From NCBI GenBank assembly GCA_037952775.1, contig JBANAY010000001.1, positions 2,790,001 to 2,854,000 of the forward strand: a stretch of 64,000 nucleotides of DNA. The letters are read 5' to 3'. The position numbers and the translations under genes are program-made. Below are positions 46,259 to 56,924 of the stretch, piece after piece. The notes beneath the pieces are model-generated. The model made no database searches. It worked only from the letters and a program-made list of their open reading frames with translations, and was not told the DNA's origin. Source of the DNA: Clonostachys chloroleuca. Lineage: Eukaryota; Ascomycota; Sordariomycetes; Hypocreales; Bionectriaceae. The number at the start of each line of letters is the position of its first letter. The stretch's first letter is position 1.

Positions 46259-47301
46259 ATGAGTGTGCATAAGACCTCTGCTGTTGCGGAGCAGGAGCCA
46301 GTGGACGTCCTCATCGCACTGCAGAATAAGTTTGACCTCCTCGATCTCGCCGGCCCAGTGGAGGTTCTCAAGAACGCTCTCCATGATTTCAAGGATAGCA
46401 GTAAGTCACCACGATTCCTTTCTTGCCAGGCCAATTGAAATTCCATCGCCGTGTCTCTCCCTTCAAAGAGGACCCCGAGACTGATCACTTGCTACCTCTC
46501 AGGCTCTAATGCATTTGAGATCACCGTTGCTGGTGCGGAGCCCAAGGTGCTCTCCGACCAGGGCGTCGTGGTTGACTCCCAAATCACCTTCAAGGATGCC
46601 CATGAGCGTCTTGAGGACTTTGACATCCTCATCATCCTTGGAGGCAACTCCGAGGAGATCCTTGCGAAGGAAGCCGAACCCCTCGGCCTCATCAATGACT
46701 TCTCTGAGCTGCAGAAGAAGGATCCCGCCAGGGAGCGAACCATCCTCTCCATTTGCACCGGCTCTCTCTTCCTCGCCCGCGAGGGTATCCTCTCTGGCCT
46801 CGCTGCCACCACCCACCCCGATTATATAACCAAGTTCGAGAATATCTGCAGTGACGCTGCTACTCGCAACCTCCAAGAGCGAACTGACGTCATTGAGGAC
46901 GCTCGCTATGTTGTCAACAATCTCAGATTTGACTTGGGTGACGAGGATGAGAATCCGTATATCCGTCGCAAGAGTGTCGACAATGGACGGCGGCCATCGA
47001 ATGCTCGGTATGCCCCAACCTCAATGCAATCTAATTACTACATGTATGATACTAATTTCATTATAGAAAGGGTAGCACCTCTTTCAAGGGCTCGAACTCC
47101 CGCCGTGAATCCATTGTTCGCCGCGCAGCCATGCGCCTTGGCGGACTTCGGGTCATCACGTCTGGGGGAAATAGCGCTGGCATTGACGCAGCTTTGTACC
47201 TTGTCAGCGCTATGGTTGATGATGAATGTGCGGTGGAGGTGGCCAGGATCATGCAGTGGTCCTGGAACAAGGGCATCGTCGTTGATGGTCTCGACGTTTA
47301 A
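46259..47301 (+). CDS. DJ-1/PfpI family protein
   Basis: Class-I glutamine-amidotransferase-like (DJ-1/PfpI) protein. Exons are 46259-46400, 46503-47007 and 47067-47301, giving 293 aa. The core begins PVDVLIALQNKFDLLDLAGPV. It includes FDILIILGGNSEEIL and the nucleophile-elbow motif SICTGSLFLAREGILSG with the conserved Cys, then RYVVNNLRFD and, after an insert, LRVITSGGNSAGIDAALYLV. The insert of roughly 50 residues (ENPYIRRKSVDNGRRPSN and KGSTSFKGSNSRRESIVRR) is Arg/Ser-rich and unusual inside the fold; it spans intron 2. Family members include glyoxalase-III-type enzymes, chaperones and transcriptional regulators; the exact activity cannot be read from sequence. Confidence 0.85.
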
Positions 47302-48302
47302 GCCCGGCAGACGAGTGCCAGTTGTGCCGCTCTATATATATGGCCCCCATCAGGCGCCATGTGAGCTGGTACGTGTGTGACAATATTAATATCCAAACCT
47401 CAAACTTGTAAAACCATATTACCTAGCTACTTTTAACGAATGAAATCGAATGTTATGCTGTTGTTCTTGAATTCAATTCCTTTTCCAAGCTCACCAACCC
47501 CGTCTTTTCCCCTTGTGCAGCTGTGTTGGCCTCAATTGAAAAATTTTCCCTCATAAACGACTGGCTGGTTACTGTTACGTCGCATCGTTCAATGGCATCG
47601 CAGTGAAATCTGTACCTACGACATGTAGTTTGGGAGCACAAGAGAGCTTACTGAAACAGAAGATGGTGGGGAATGTTGCTTTCGGAGTATTTCATTCGCT
47701 CTTCCGGAGATGCTAAACCGCAAGGTGGTGTGCGTGATGAGGTGAGGCGGTAGCGTGCATGTATATCCAGGTGCTGCTGGCCGGTATCTGTCACAATGAG
47801 ACAGCTCAGGGTACTAGCAGGGTACTTCCATGCAGGCAACCGTCCTCCTGTTTCCAAGTGCGTGGGCCAAACTGGTGATCTTGCTCCACTCGCCGCACAA
47901 TCAATCGACCTCAGCCCCTAGAACAGGCTTAGTGGGCTGGTGGGCCTGCATTTGTTGGCCGGTCGCTTTTCTCCTTTGGCTCGCGACACACGCGCACGCG
48001 GGCTGGAACTAACCCGGGGATCATTAATTGATGCTGCGGCAGCCTCGACAGCCTTGCTACCTACATCACCATCTACCTACTCGATCACGGCTTCGGACTC
48101 GACCTCTGGACAAGTGCACAGGTGCACGAATAAACCTTCTTGCTCTCGCGAATTCCCATCCCGTGGCTAGCCGCGCCGTCCATCCAGGCCACAGTCCATC
48201 CTATAGCTGCTTTCGCATAGACTCCAACTCGCCAATCCACCCCCAGAGACTGGCTAAAGAAATACCCAAGAACGTGGTCCGAGGGGATCAATTGGCCGTA
48301 CT
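47302..48302. other. Intergenic region DJ-1-like / SAP gene
   Basis: About 1 kb with the 3' flank of the DJ-1-like gene and the SAP-gene promoter. No coding signal recognised. Confidence 0.4.
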
Positions 48303-50140
48303 ATGGCCGACTGGGCGAAACTCAAGGTCGTTGATCTCAAAGCAGAGCTCAAGCGCCGCGACCTCCCACAGCATGGCCTGAAGGCTGAGCTGGTCGCGCG
48401 CCTCGTCGAAGCCGACCAAAGCGAGGCTGCGCCCGAAGCCAGCAACGAGGAAGAAGGAAAAGATGGGCAAGGTGCGCAGGGTGACTCGTCCGAAGGCCTA
48501 GGCAAGGATGAAGCTGAAACACCAGACGGTACAGCGTCCTCTGATACGATATCAGTCCAAGCACCAGCCGAAATTAAACCCAGTTCAGAGAAAGACGTCG
48601 AAGTGCGCGATTTCGAACCAGAAAACAAAAAAACAGAAGATTCGAAAGGGTCCATGCTTAGCGAAGAGCTGCCCCAAAACTCGCCTGAACCGAGCAACGA
48701 AGCGAGAGCACCTTCCGCGGATAAGGAAATGCCTGATGCCCTCGGTCAAGAGCCCTCCAACACTTCCGAGGCGAAGCCGGCAGAGAACCAGCAAGATGAG
48801 ATTGTTGTCACATCCGAGACTGGACGAGAGCCTACCGAAACTTTGTCGAACGATCCGCCTCCCACAGAAGCCGAGTCACAGAAGCGCAAACGTCGCTCTG
48901 CTACCCCAACCCCCGACGCGGAAGCTGTTGCCAAGCGAGCACGTACTCTACAGAGTGAAATAATCAATACATCAACTGGTCCAGCGAGTTCCAAGCAGGC
49001 TCAGCCCGAACAATCAGCAGAGGAGCCCACTGGTGAAAGCATGGAAGGGGTGCAGACTCAGAACAAGCTAGGACAGCCTACTGGAGGCTCTACAGGAAAC
49101 AAGGCTGGCTCTGAGCGAGATGTGCCACCATCTGTGCACCCCGCCACTACGGCGCTATATATCTCCAATCTGATGCGACCGCTTCGTCCAGTTGATATTC
49201 AAACACACCTTGCCGACCTTGCCACTCCTGCTGGCCAACCACCCAACGACGATATCATCACTGAATTCCACATTGACCAGGTACGCAGTCACGCATTCGT
49301 CGTCTTCGACAACCTACCAGCGGCGTCCCGAGTACGAAACCTTCTCCACGATTGCGTCTGGCCCAACGAGAGCAATCGCAAAGCTCTATGGGTGGACTTC
49401 ATCCCGCCCGAGAAGGTACCAGCCTGGATCGAGAAGGAATCCGGCCAAGGCGGCCGCTCGTCTACCCGCTGGGAAGTCGTCTACTCGGACGACGCCAACG
49501 GGAACACTGAGGCTCGCCTGGAAGTTGCCTCAGCTGTAGGTCCACGAGCCGGACCTCCCCCGCCCCATCAGCAGCCGGTAACAGGTTCGCACCCCCCGTG
49601 TCCGCCGACAGCGCGAACAACATCCCCGTCGGCCCACGGTCGCAGAGAGACCTGAGCATAAGCAACGCACCCACCGGACCCCGTAGCAAGCGCTCCGGTC
49701 CCGGCCCGCGCCCTCCACCGGGACACACGGCGGGAGGCATGTTCGACGCAAAGCGGACACAGGCCCAGCCAGTCATTGGCTACACTCCAGTATCGGAGGA
49801 CCTCGCCCGTCGGCGTCTGGATAACATGCGCAGCTTCTATAAGCGTGACGTCGACCGTCGCGATCTCGGCCGTGACTTCAACCGATATTCATTTGAAGAC
49901 GGAGACGGCTTCGTTGACCGGGGCAAGGAGGTCTTCGAGGGCATCAGACCCCCACACCGCGAACGTGATCGTCCCACGCGAGGAGGATTCCGCGTAGGAC
50001 CTCGTGGAGGAGGGTTCGGCGGAGGAGGGTTTGGAGGACGAAGAGGAGGCCCGCCCCCACACCGAAGAGGCGGGGATAGATACCTTCCCGGTGGCGCTGG
50101 TGGTCGTGATGACCGCCCTCCTCGTCGCGATTACAGATAG
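48303..50140 (+). CDS. SAP-domain, Acinus-like RNA-associated protein (apparent frameshift)
   Basis: Probable nuclear RNA-binding/splicing-associated protein. The N-terminal SAP motif (LKVVDLKAELKRRDLPQHG and LKAELVARLVEAD) is followed by a long acidic Glu/Ser/Pro linker with a basic KRKRRS patch. An RRM-like segment comes next (ALYISNLMRPLRPVDIQTHL, RSHAFVVFDNLPAASRVRNL and ALWVDFIPPEKVPAWIEKE). The C-terminal part (RTQAQPVIGYTPVSEDLARR, then an RGG/GGF-rich tail) lies in another frame. Frame A is open to 49655 and frame B runs from about 49590 to 50140. Loss of one C in the C-rich stretch 49554-49597 explains the break; no intron of workable size does. The SAP plus RRM plus C-terminal block order resembles Acinus, which is an inference. 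Confidence 0.72.
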
Positions 50141-50785
50141 GAGAATCGCACGCCACAGACATATCCATGGACGCCGACGTAACTATCGGCAGACACGTGG
50201 TCTGCTCTCTCTGCTGGGGAGAACGCCGTTGAGGGTGGACTCTTATCATCTATTTTCTTTCAACTCCGCTTACATACACCAAGGTATGGTAAGGAGCTAG
50301 TCAACACCTGCCAGGGCACTTCTGAAAAAGGGAGTGCCATTCTCACATGGGCCTCTGATGGAAAAGGGGGCATGACTCGGGACAAACGGAGTTGCAGATA
50401 TTGCAAAGCCACACGGTATTTAATGATCATGAATGGGCAAAGGTTCTACGGGATTAGATGGCCTATGCTCGAAACAAGGAGGTGCACCAGCACGGCATCC
50501 GGGTAGATAGCCCCTTTTTAATGTACGAAGGGAACCTGAGGGTTCAAAGATAGAATCGAAATGCAATTGCAAACTTATACCACGTATCAGATTAATCGAA
50601 ACATATACACAGAAATATTCTCATAATTTCCAAATTGTTTCATTTGAATTACGGTAAAAATCAAGACTTGATCGCCTCCCTAAACGCTATCCCACACATT
50701 CTTATACTCTCAAATGCAAACTTATTCCTCTCCTCTCGTAAATCCCTATGAGCAATATCCTGAACTTCAAGTTGAATTTTGTGAC
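50141..50785. other. Convergent 3' region SAP gene / CPA1
   Basis: 645 bp, AT-rich from about 50560 onward. It holds the 3' UTRs of converging genes; nothing else seen. Confidence 0.45.
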
Positions 50786-52269
50786 TTATGCCGCCTGAGC
50801 GAGAGGAGAGGGCTCAACGCCAACGCGCTCACGGCTGAGAATGTCAAGCAGGAACTGGCTGGGACGATTGTCCTTGTAGACGGCCTGGCTTTCTTTCTCG
50901 CGCTGGACGTTCTGCAGGTACTTATCGAAGAGGTAGGAGCTGTCCATTGGGCCACCCTTGGCCTCGGGGTGGAACTGGGTAGAGAAGATGGGGCGGGTCT
51001 TGTGCATCATACCCTCGTTGCTTCCATCATTGAGGTTTACGAAGTACTCCTTGAAGTCGCTGGGAAGAGTGCTGGCGTCAACAGCGTAGCCGTGGTTCTG
51101 GGAGGTCTGGCAATAAACATTAATATAATCCTACGCAAACTGAATCACAAGATGAACTTACAATATGGCACTGTCCGGTGGTAAGGTCGAGAGACGGGAT
51201 ATTATGGGCTCTGTTTCCATATTTCATCTTGATGGTTTGGGCCCCTACGGCAAGAGCAAGAAGCTGGTGACCCAGACAAATTCCCATGACCGGGATGGAC
51301 GAGGTCTCCATCAGGCGAGCCAAGTTGTAGACGGTTTGAGTGGCGTGAGTCGGATCGCCGGGCCCGTTGGAAATGAACACACCGTCATAGTGCTGAGCAA
51401 CCTTGTGGATAGGGTAGTCGTAAGGGAAGACAGTGACGGAGGCTCCTCGGCTGACGAGGCTACGAAGGATGTTCTCCTTCACGCCGCAATCAAGAAGAGC
51501 AACGTGGAAAGCGGCACCGGGAGACTCGACAACGAAGGGAGCCTTGGTGCTGACACGCTTAACGAGGTTAATTTGGCCGGGGTCAATGAAGCCCTCATCC
51601 TCATCAGCATCGTACTCGTCACCAATGGAGATTCTGGCGAGGGAAGAACCCTGCTCTCGCAGATAGGTGACGATCTCTCGGGTATCCACGCCCGAGATAG
51701 CAGGAACACCCTCTCGGGCGCACCACTCGCTCAAGCTCTCAACAGCTGTCCAATGGCTGTACTTAAGAGCGACATCGGAGACGACAACACCAGCGCATTG
51801 GATGTGAGGCGACTCGAAGTACTTGAGCAGGTTCCACTGGTCTCGCTCTTTGGATGGAACACCATAATTTCCGATCAATGGTTGGGTGAAGACTAGGATT
51901 TGGCCACGATATGAGGGGTCGGTCATAGACTCGGGGTAACCTACAAGCGAGGTGGTGAAGACCGCCTCGCCGGAAATGTTGGCATTGGCACCAAAAGCCT
52001 TACCCTGGAAGACAGGACCATCCTGCGTCGGGGGGTTAGCTTTATGTTGAGATCGTCAGAGAAGCGAGTGCACATACTCGGATGGTGAAGGTGGCAGGGA
52101 CAGAGGCGACGGGAGTAGCGGATCGGGGAACGTAGGGCATCTTCCTGCCCTTGCTTCCGGAGACAGCAGTCTGGTTGGATGCGAACCTGAGCTGAAGGCT
52201 CAATCGAGATGATGTGGAAGACTTGGCCGCATTTTGGGTGAAGGTCTTCGCGAATCGGGAAAACATCAT
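50786..52269 (-). CDS. arg-2: Carbamoyl-phosphate synthase, arginine-specific, small (glutaminase) subunit
   Basis: Glutamine amidotransferase subunit of the arginine-pathway carbamoyl-phosphate synthase, mitochondrial in filamentous fungi. Exons on the minus strand are 52269-52078, 52022-51162 and 51106-50786, giving 457 aa. The N-terminus is a mitochondrial presequence ([16 protein letters not shown], then [19 protein letters not shown]). Motifs are [73 protein letters not shown], the catalytic-Cys motif [13 protein letters not shown], and [20 protein letters not shown] with the catalytic His-Glu. An attenuator uORF lies 60 nt upstream of the start, as in Neurospora arg-2. Confidence 0.95.
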
Positions 52270-52329
52270 GTTTCGTTGTTGTGGTGGTTGTTTTTGGGTG
52301 AGATAAAGGCTATTCGGTTTATAGAACTT

Positions 52330-52697
52330 CTACGATGACAGAGACCTCCAGAGATGGTCTTTGCGATTGGCACCATGTTAGTATGGCTATTCGGCTAATG
52401 CGGATCGATCCTCGACAACGTCTGAGTCCCGAATGGGAGGGTCCTACGAACCTGAGAAATAGTCCTGTAAGAGCTCGAATTAGTTTCTGGCCAATTGACA
52501 GCACGAGAGTTGAAATTGTAATAGCAGAGAGTCCAACGAGAGATACCAAGCCAGGAGGTGCACTGGGGATTGGCAATGCCTTCCCAATGCATTGCCCAAC
52601 AGGTTCGAGGTGCCCTCGTGTGAGCTCAATGGTGGGGGTTTCGGAGCCGCTCCCGGAGACTTACTTGAGAAGTGAAGATTGACGGGCGCCCGTTCAT
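52330..52697 (-). promoter_or_regulatory. Arginine attenuator peptide (AAP) uORF of arg-2, split over three exons
   Basis: A 24-codon uORF in the arg-2 5' leader. Exon 52697-52665 encodes MNGRPSIFTSQ; exon 52464-52452 encodes DYFS plus one base; exon 52358-52330 completes DHLWRSLSS and stops. Total coding is 75 nt. This matches the Neurospora arginine attenuator peptide in length and keeps the Asp at position 12, known to be needed for arginine-dependent ribosome stalling, and Trp19. Introns are 52664-52465 (GTAAGT...CAG) and 52451-52359 (GTTCGT, branch ACTAAC, AAG). Excess arginine stalls ribosomes at the uORF stop and lowers arg-2 translation. A near-match to the amino-acid-control site (TGACTCC, minus strand, 52917-52911) lies upstream. 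Confidence 0.93.
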
Positions 52698-54156
52698 AAG
52701 GGCGGTTTCAAAGGAGTCGGTTCAATATAATGGGTAGGTGATCAAGCACATGTAGCTGGTGTGCAGGAGATGTTGAGCAAGCAATGGGTAGCTTAGCGTT
52801 GTGAAAGTGGTGGTTTGCAAAAGGTGTGGAAGGGAAGAGAAGAAAAAAAAAAAAAGCGACGCAGACGTAGATAAAGGAAGTCTCCGCAACATTCGGAACT
52901 GCCACCCAGAGGAGTCACAGATTGACAAAAGAGGCTTATCTATTGGCTCCAGCACCCTGATGCAACTAATCTTGGCTCGTCAGGGCGCGTTTGCTGATTC
53001 GATCAGCGCTGGCATGGCGGGGCACAGCGCCCAGATGCCCTCTAATAGCGCACAAGACCAGCTAAAAGGTCTCCGCCCAGTGACGCCGATATCGTCGCCG
53101 TTCACATCCAGACCGCCCACCACCGAGTCAGCCGCCACCTCCCCGCCTCTCAGAGCCCCTGTCTAAACCATGCAGGTGGTGAATTGTAATGTACTTTCCC
53201 AATTGGGAATTGGCTCCCCATGTCTGTGGTTCGAGAGAACTGAAGTGCCAAGAGCCTCACCACGAAAGCCCTCAACAAACTTTGACTAACAGGAATTGCG
53301 CCCAGCACCGCGGTATATATTGATTGAAGATAACAGACGTGGTTAGCGCTTCACTTGCTGTCAGATTGATCCCCTCACAGCTATCCCTAGGGTCACATAT
53401 TTGGTGAGGGGCTGTCGCAACTTGCAGCAGAGCTACCATGCATGGGTGAGGTAGTAACACGATACCTGGAATGCAATGCCTCATATTACACATGCGTGTC
53501 TAGGCAAGAATTATTTGCATACGATTCATTGAGAATGCCGTTATGTAATTTTTTTTTATTTTTTTTGCATGCGTGGTCATGGACAACTGAGCCACCAACG
53601 AGGCATTGTGATCTCTGAGAATGTTGCCTAGTGATAGGATCCTCCCTCGTGTAACAAGCCTCCAGATCCCAATTCATGCCCAAGCCTGTTAGACAAGTCC
53701 GACACTTTACCCATTTCGACTTCTCCACGGGGTTGCGAAGTGACGAAACCCCGTGTGCATTGTGGCTTCGATTTACCCCAGCCTCTACCAATTTTAACAG
53801 CTATCAATCATCTTAATGTGCGAGTGGCTGGCTTGGGAAGGTTCCCCTCCAATATCAAAGTTCATCCCCGCGTTCTCACACAAAGGCAAGGGGCCGCCTC
53901 ATGTAACATTACCTAAGTACACATCACAATGACGGTACTAGACAAAGGCATCGACAAACGATAATCAGAAGGGTAGCCTAGTGTTGACCGTGCAGCATGG
54001 AGCTTGGAATCAAATATATCAATGAGTGCCGACTCCGGAGCTCTGGATGGCCAATTCTTCACGCAAGCGTAGCATTTGCATTTGTTCATTGCTGTCTTTT
54101 CATTCGTTAATCGGTCTAATTATACCCGAAAGAGATTCCATCTTTTAACTTGCCGC
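52698..54156. other. Intergenic region arg-2 / ETF beta
   Basis: About 1.46 kb: arg-2 promoter and the 3' flank of the ETF beta gene. Contains an A13-class homopolymer near 52843-52855 and a T-rich tract near 53549-53566. No gene recognised. Confidence 0.4.
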
Positions 54157-55107
54157 CTACAGAGCACCAAGTTCCTTCAGCTTGCTAACAAGACCACCAA
54201 CATCCTCAACCTTGCCTCCGCCTTGTCTCACGGGGGGTTCTAGGCACACAAGTCAGCCAACAAAATTCACGGCACCATTCCCTCAGCACAGAAGCGAAAT
54301 GGAAGGGTTTCATAGCTGTGATGAGGAGGAGGGGAAAACTGCAACTCACCAGTAACCTTCAAAATCTTAAGCTTCTTGTCGCTCGTAAGCCCAAAGTCAG
54401 CCAGCGTCTTCTTGTCGAGCTTCTTCTTCTTCGCCTTCATGATGTTGGGCAGCTTGGCAAACCGGGGCGTGTTGAGCCGCAGGTCCGTCGTAACAATCAT
54501 CGGCAGCTTGGCCTTAACCGTCTCCACGCCGCCATCAATCTCCTTCGTGACCGTCACCGAGTCGCCCTCGCCAAACTCCACCTTGCTCGCCTGCGTCGCC
54601 TGCGGCCAGCCCAGCAGCCCCGCCAGCATCTGGCCCGTCTGCCCCGCGTCGTCGTCGATGCTCTGCTTGCCCAGCAGCACGAAGTTGCTCTTTTCCGCCT
54701 CCACCGTCGCCTTGAGCAGCTTGGCCACCGTCAGCGGCTCCAGCTCCTCGCCCTCCTTGAGCTCCACGTGGATGCCCCGGTCGATGCCCATGGCGAGCGC
54801 CGTGCGGATCACGTCCTGGGCCTTGGCGGGGCCGGCAGAGATGGTGACGATGTCCTCGACGCCGCCCGGCGCGCGCTTCTCCTCGCGGATGCGGACCGAC
54901 TCCTCGACCGAGAGCTCGTCGAAGGGGTTCATCGAGTGCTTGACGCCGACGGTCTCCACGCCGGTCATCGCCTTGTTGATTCGGGGTTTGACCTAGCGAA
55001 ATTCGAGCCCGGTTAGCTGTGTTAAAAAAACACTATGGGAGGGGAGAGGACCGTACAGCATAGTCAATGACCCGCTTGACGGGAACGAGGATGCGTAGCG
55101 CGGACAT
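54157..55107 (-). CDS. Electron transfer flavoprotein subunit beta
   Basis: Mitochondrial ETF beta subunit, which passes electrons from acyl-CoA and other dehydrogenases to ETF-ubiquinone oxidoreductase. Exons on the minus strand are 55107-55057, 54992-54350 and 54239-54157, giving 258 aa. The start is MSALRILVPVKRVIDYAV. Motifs are KHSMNPFDELSVEESVRI, TALAMGIDRGIHVEL, FVLLGKQSIDDDAGQTGQML (AMP/FAD-binding), the ETF-beta signature LPMIVTTDLRLNTPRFAKLP, PNIMKAKKKKLDKKTLADFG, and the tail EPPVRQGGGKVEDVGGLVSK. Length matches the family. The coding strand is strongly G/C-biased at third positions, giving long antisense open frames. Confidence 0.94.
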
Positions 55108-55671
55108 TGTGATTGAATTGCGTCTTTAATTCACCACCTGCAGTTGGACTCCGGCGTGGTTAAGTATCAAAGAAGCCGGCTACTTGGGCTTTGGCGATAC
55201 TATTGCGGCGACTCGGGGCGGTTACTCCCGGCTTCAGACCTCGGGACATTCGGGCACGTGACGTAGCCTCCGGAGGTCGGAACTTGAAATCCAGCCCACA
55301 CAATATTTGGCAGGTTGCCAGGGGCAAACGCACAAGTCCATAAAGGCGAAGTAGCATGTGAAGTCGGACTCAGTGGACTTGCTCGGCTTTGTAGGCAAGA
55401 AAAAGGCAAGCAAACGTGGCTACCGCTACAAGTCACCCGAGTAGAAATATGCGTGGCTTCATTTCCAACGCACCACCTCTCTATTGACCATAACATTGTC
55501 TCAAGCCATGGCTAGCAATGAGAGCTCTCAAATCAAGAAACACGGTAAGCTAGTAAATCGCTAGCATTGTCAATGAGGCATCTCAAAACTGCATCTCTGA
55601 GTGATGTAAACGCCGATGCTCCTTTTCAGTATAAGACCCAATGCCCCCCTCGACAGCCTCTATTTCCGAGC
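55108..55671. other. Intergenic region ETF beta / ArfGAP
   Basis: 564 bp: ETF beta promoter and ArfGAP 3' flank, both genes on the minus strand. Nothing else recognised. Confidence 0.45.
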
Positions 55672-56924
55672 TCACCAGTCGTCCCAATCGTCCCCTTGCT
55701 TCTTAGTCTGTGGCGCTGCCGCCGCTCTATTTTTTCCCATTCCCATTGCGCTTGTTCCAATGGCGCTGCTGTTCTGCTTTTTCTGCTCTGCCAGGTTGGA
55801 GAAATCGTCCCAGAATGTCTTCTTGCTCTCATCCATGAGAGGAGCTCTAGTGCCCTGCTGCTCCTGACCTCCCTCGACAAAGCGGTTGAATCCTTCCTGT
55901 GCGTTCTTCCCTGCCATCTGGGCTTGCTTTGCCAACTGCGCTGCGGTAAGTTGGGCCTGTTTGGCGAAATCTCCCTCCGCAAACTGAGTTCGCGTTGGCA
56001 AGTTAGCATGAAAGGCAATGGTGAAGCGAAGAAGTCAGAGAAGTTGAGACGTACGTTCTTTGCGGCAGGCTGGATGTAGCCGTCATTGACAGTTTTTGCT
56101 GTATTAGAGACGGTTGTCGTGAACCACCCAAAGCCCTTTGTCAGAGCCGCGACCGGATCCTTTTGCACATCGTCAAACGTTGGCATAATACTGGGGCTTT
56201 GGGGACCAGGCCCAGGTGTATTGCCAAAGCCCGCATATTTGCCTCCTTGGCTTGGGTGTAGGTGGTCTGGCCGCGAGGCGTTGTCTGCGCCCAATCTCGC
56301 AAAGTATTGATCGTCCACCTTGACCTTTCCGCCACCCTGAGCTGGGCTCTCGCTTCGGTTCGCAGTTCCGCTCAAGGGCGACATGGGTTGCCTCGAAGCT
56401 GGCTTTGGCGCGGGAGCTGGCTTCTTCTCCCCTGGGACGTACTCCTTGCCCTCCACCTTGCACGTCAATCTCTCCTTCCACTCCTCGCCAATCTCTCCCG
56501 TATACCGATCGGACTCGGTGCCCGCGTCCCAGGTGACTTTCGAGCCGGCATGCGCTTCGTAGAATTCCTGCCAGCCCTGGTTTCCGCCAAGTCGCATTCG
56601 CTCGATTTCAACTGACTTGAAGGCGTCCATGGAGACACTTCGAACAAAGGAGATGTGTACACCGAGGCCACGGTGCTTGCCGGCGCACGTGAGGCAAATG
56701 AAGATGCCAAACTTGGGGGATGCCCATTGCGGTGAGGGCGCACCGCAGTCGCAACAAACATTATTGTTTGATTCCTTTTGAAGAGCTGCCAGCTGCGTAA
56801 GGGGGGTCACAGAGATTGGGCGTTAGCAAAGACAACGGACCAGAGCATGTGGGAATTCTAGGTACAAGCAACCTACCTTGGACCTGGTCTCTGGGTCTAC
56901 CTCCCACATGGCCTTGGACGCCAT
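55672..56924 (-). CDS. GCS1: ADP-ribosylation factor GTPase-activating protein (GCS1/ArfGAP1-type)
   Basis: GTPase-activating protein for Arf in COPI vesicle traffic at the Golgi. Exons on the minus strand are 56924-56877, 56792-56055 and 55983-55672, giving 365 aa. The start is [16 protein letters not shown]. The ArfGAP zinc finger is CxxC-x16-CxxC, with [20 protein letters not shown] followed by LTC, then [20 protein letters not shown] with the catalytic Arg. A Pro/Ser linker is followed by lipid-packing-type segments rich in Ser/Thr/Gly ([15 protein letters not shown]) and a Gln/Ala helix ([18 protein letters not shown]). The C-terminus is acidic-aromatic (GDDWDDW), typical of GCS1. The last intron has a GCTAAC branch site. 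Confidence 0.92.

Noticed and set aside
46451..47380. 309-codon plus-strand ORF starting before the second DJ-1 exon
   Set aside because: It reads through introns of the DJ-1-like gene and loses the conserved C-terminal frame; the spliced model is better.
51165..51896. 243-codon plus-strand ORF
   Set aside because: Antisense of arg-2; no family resemblance.
54318..55016. 232-codon plus-strand ORF rich in Leu/Arg/His
   Set aside because: Antisense of ETF beta, caused by strong third-position G/C bias.
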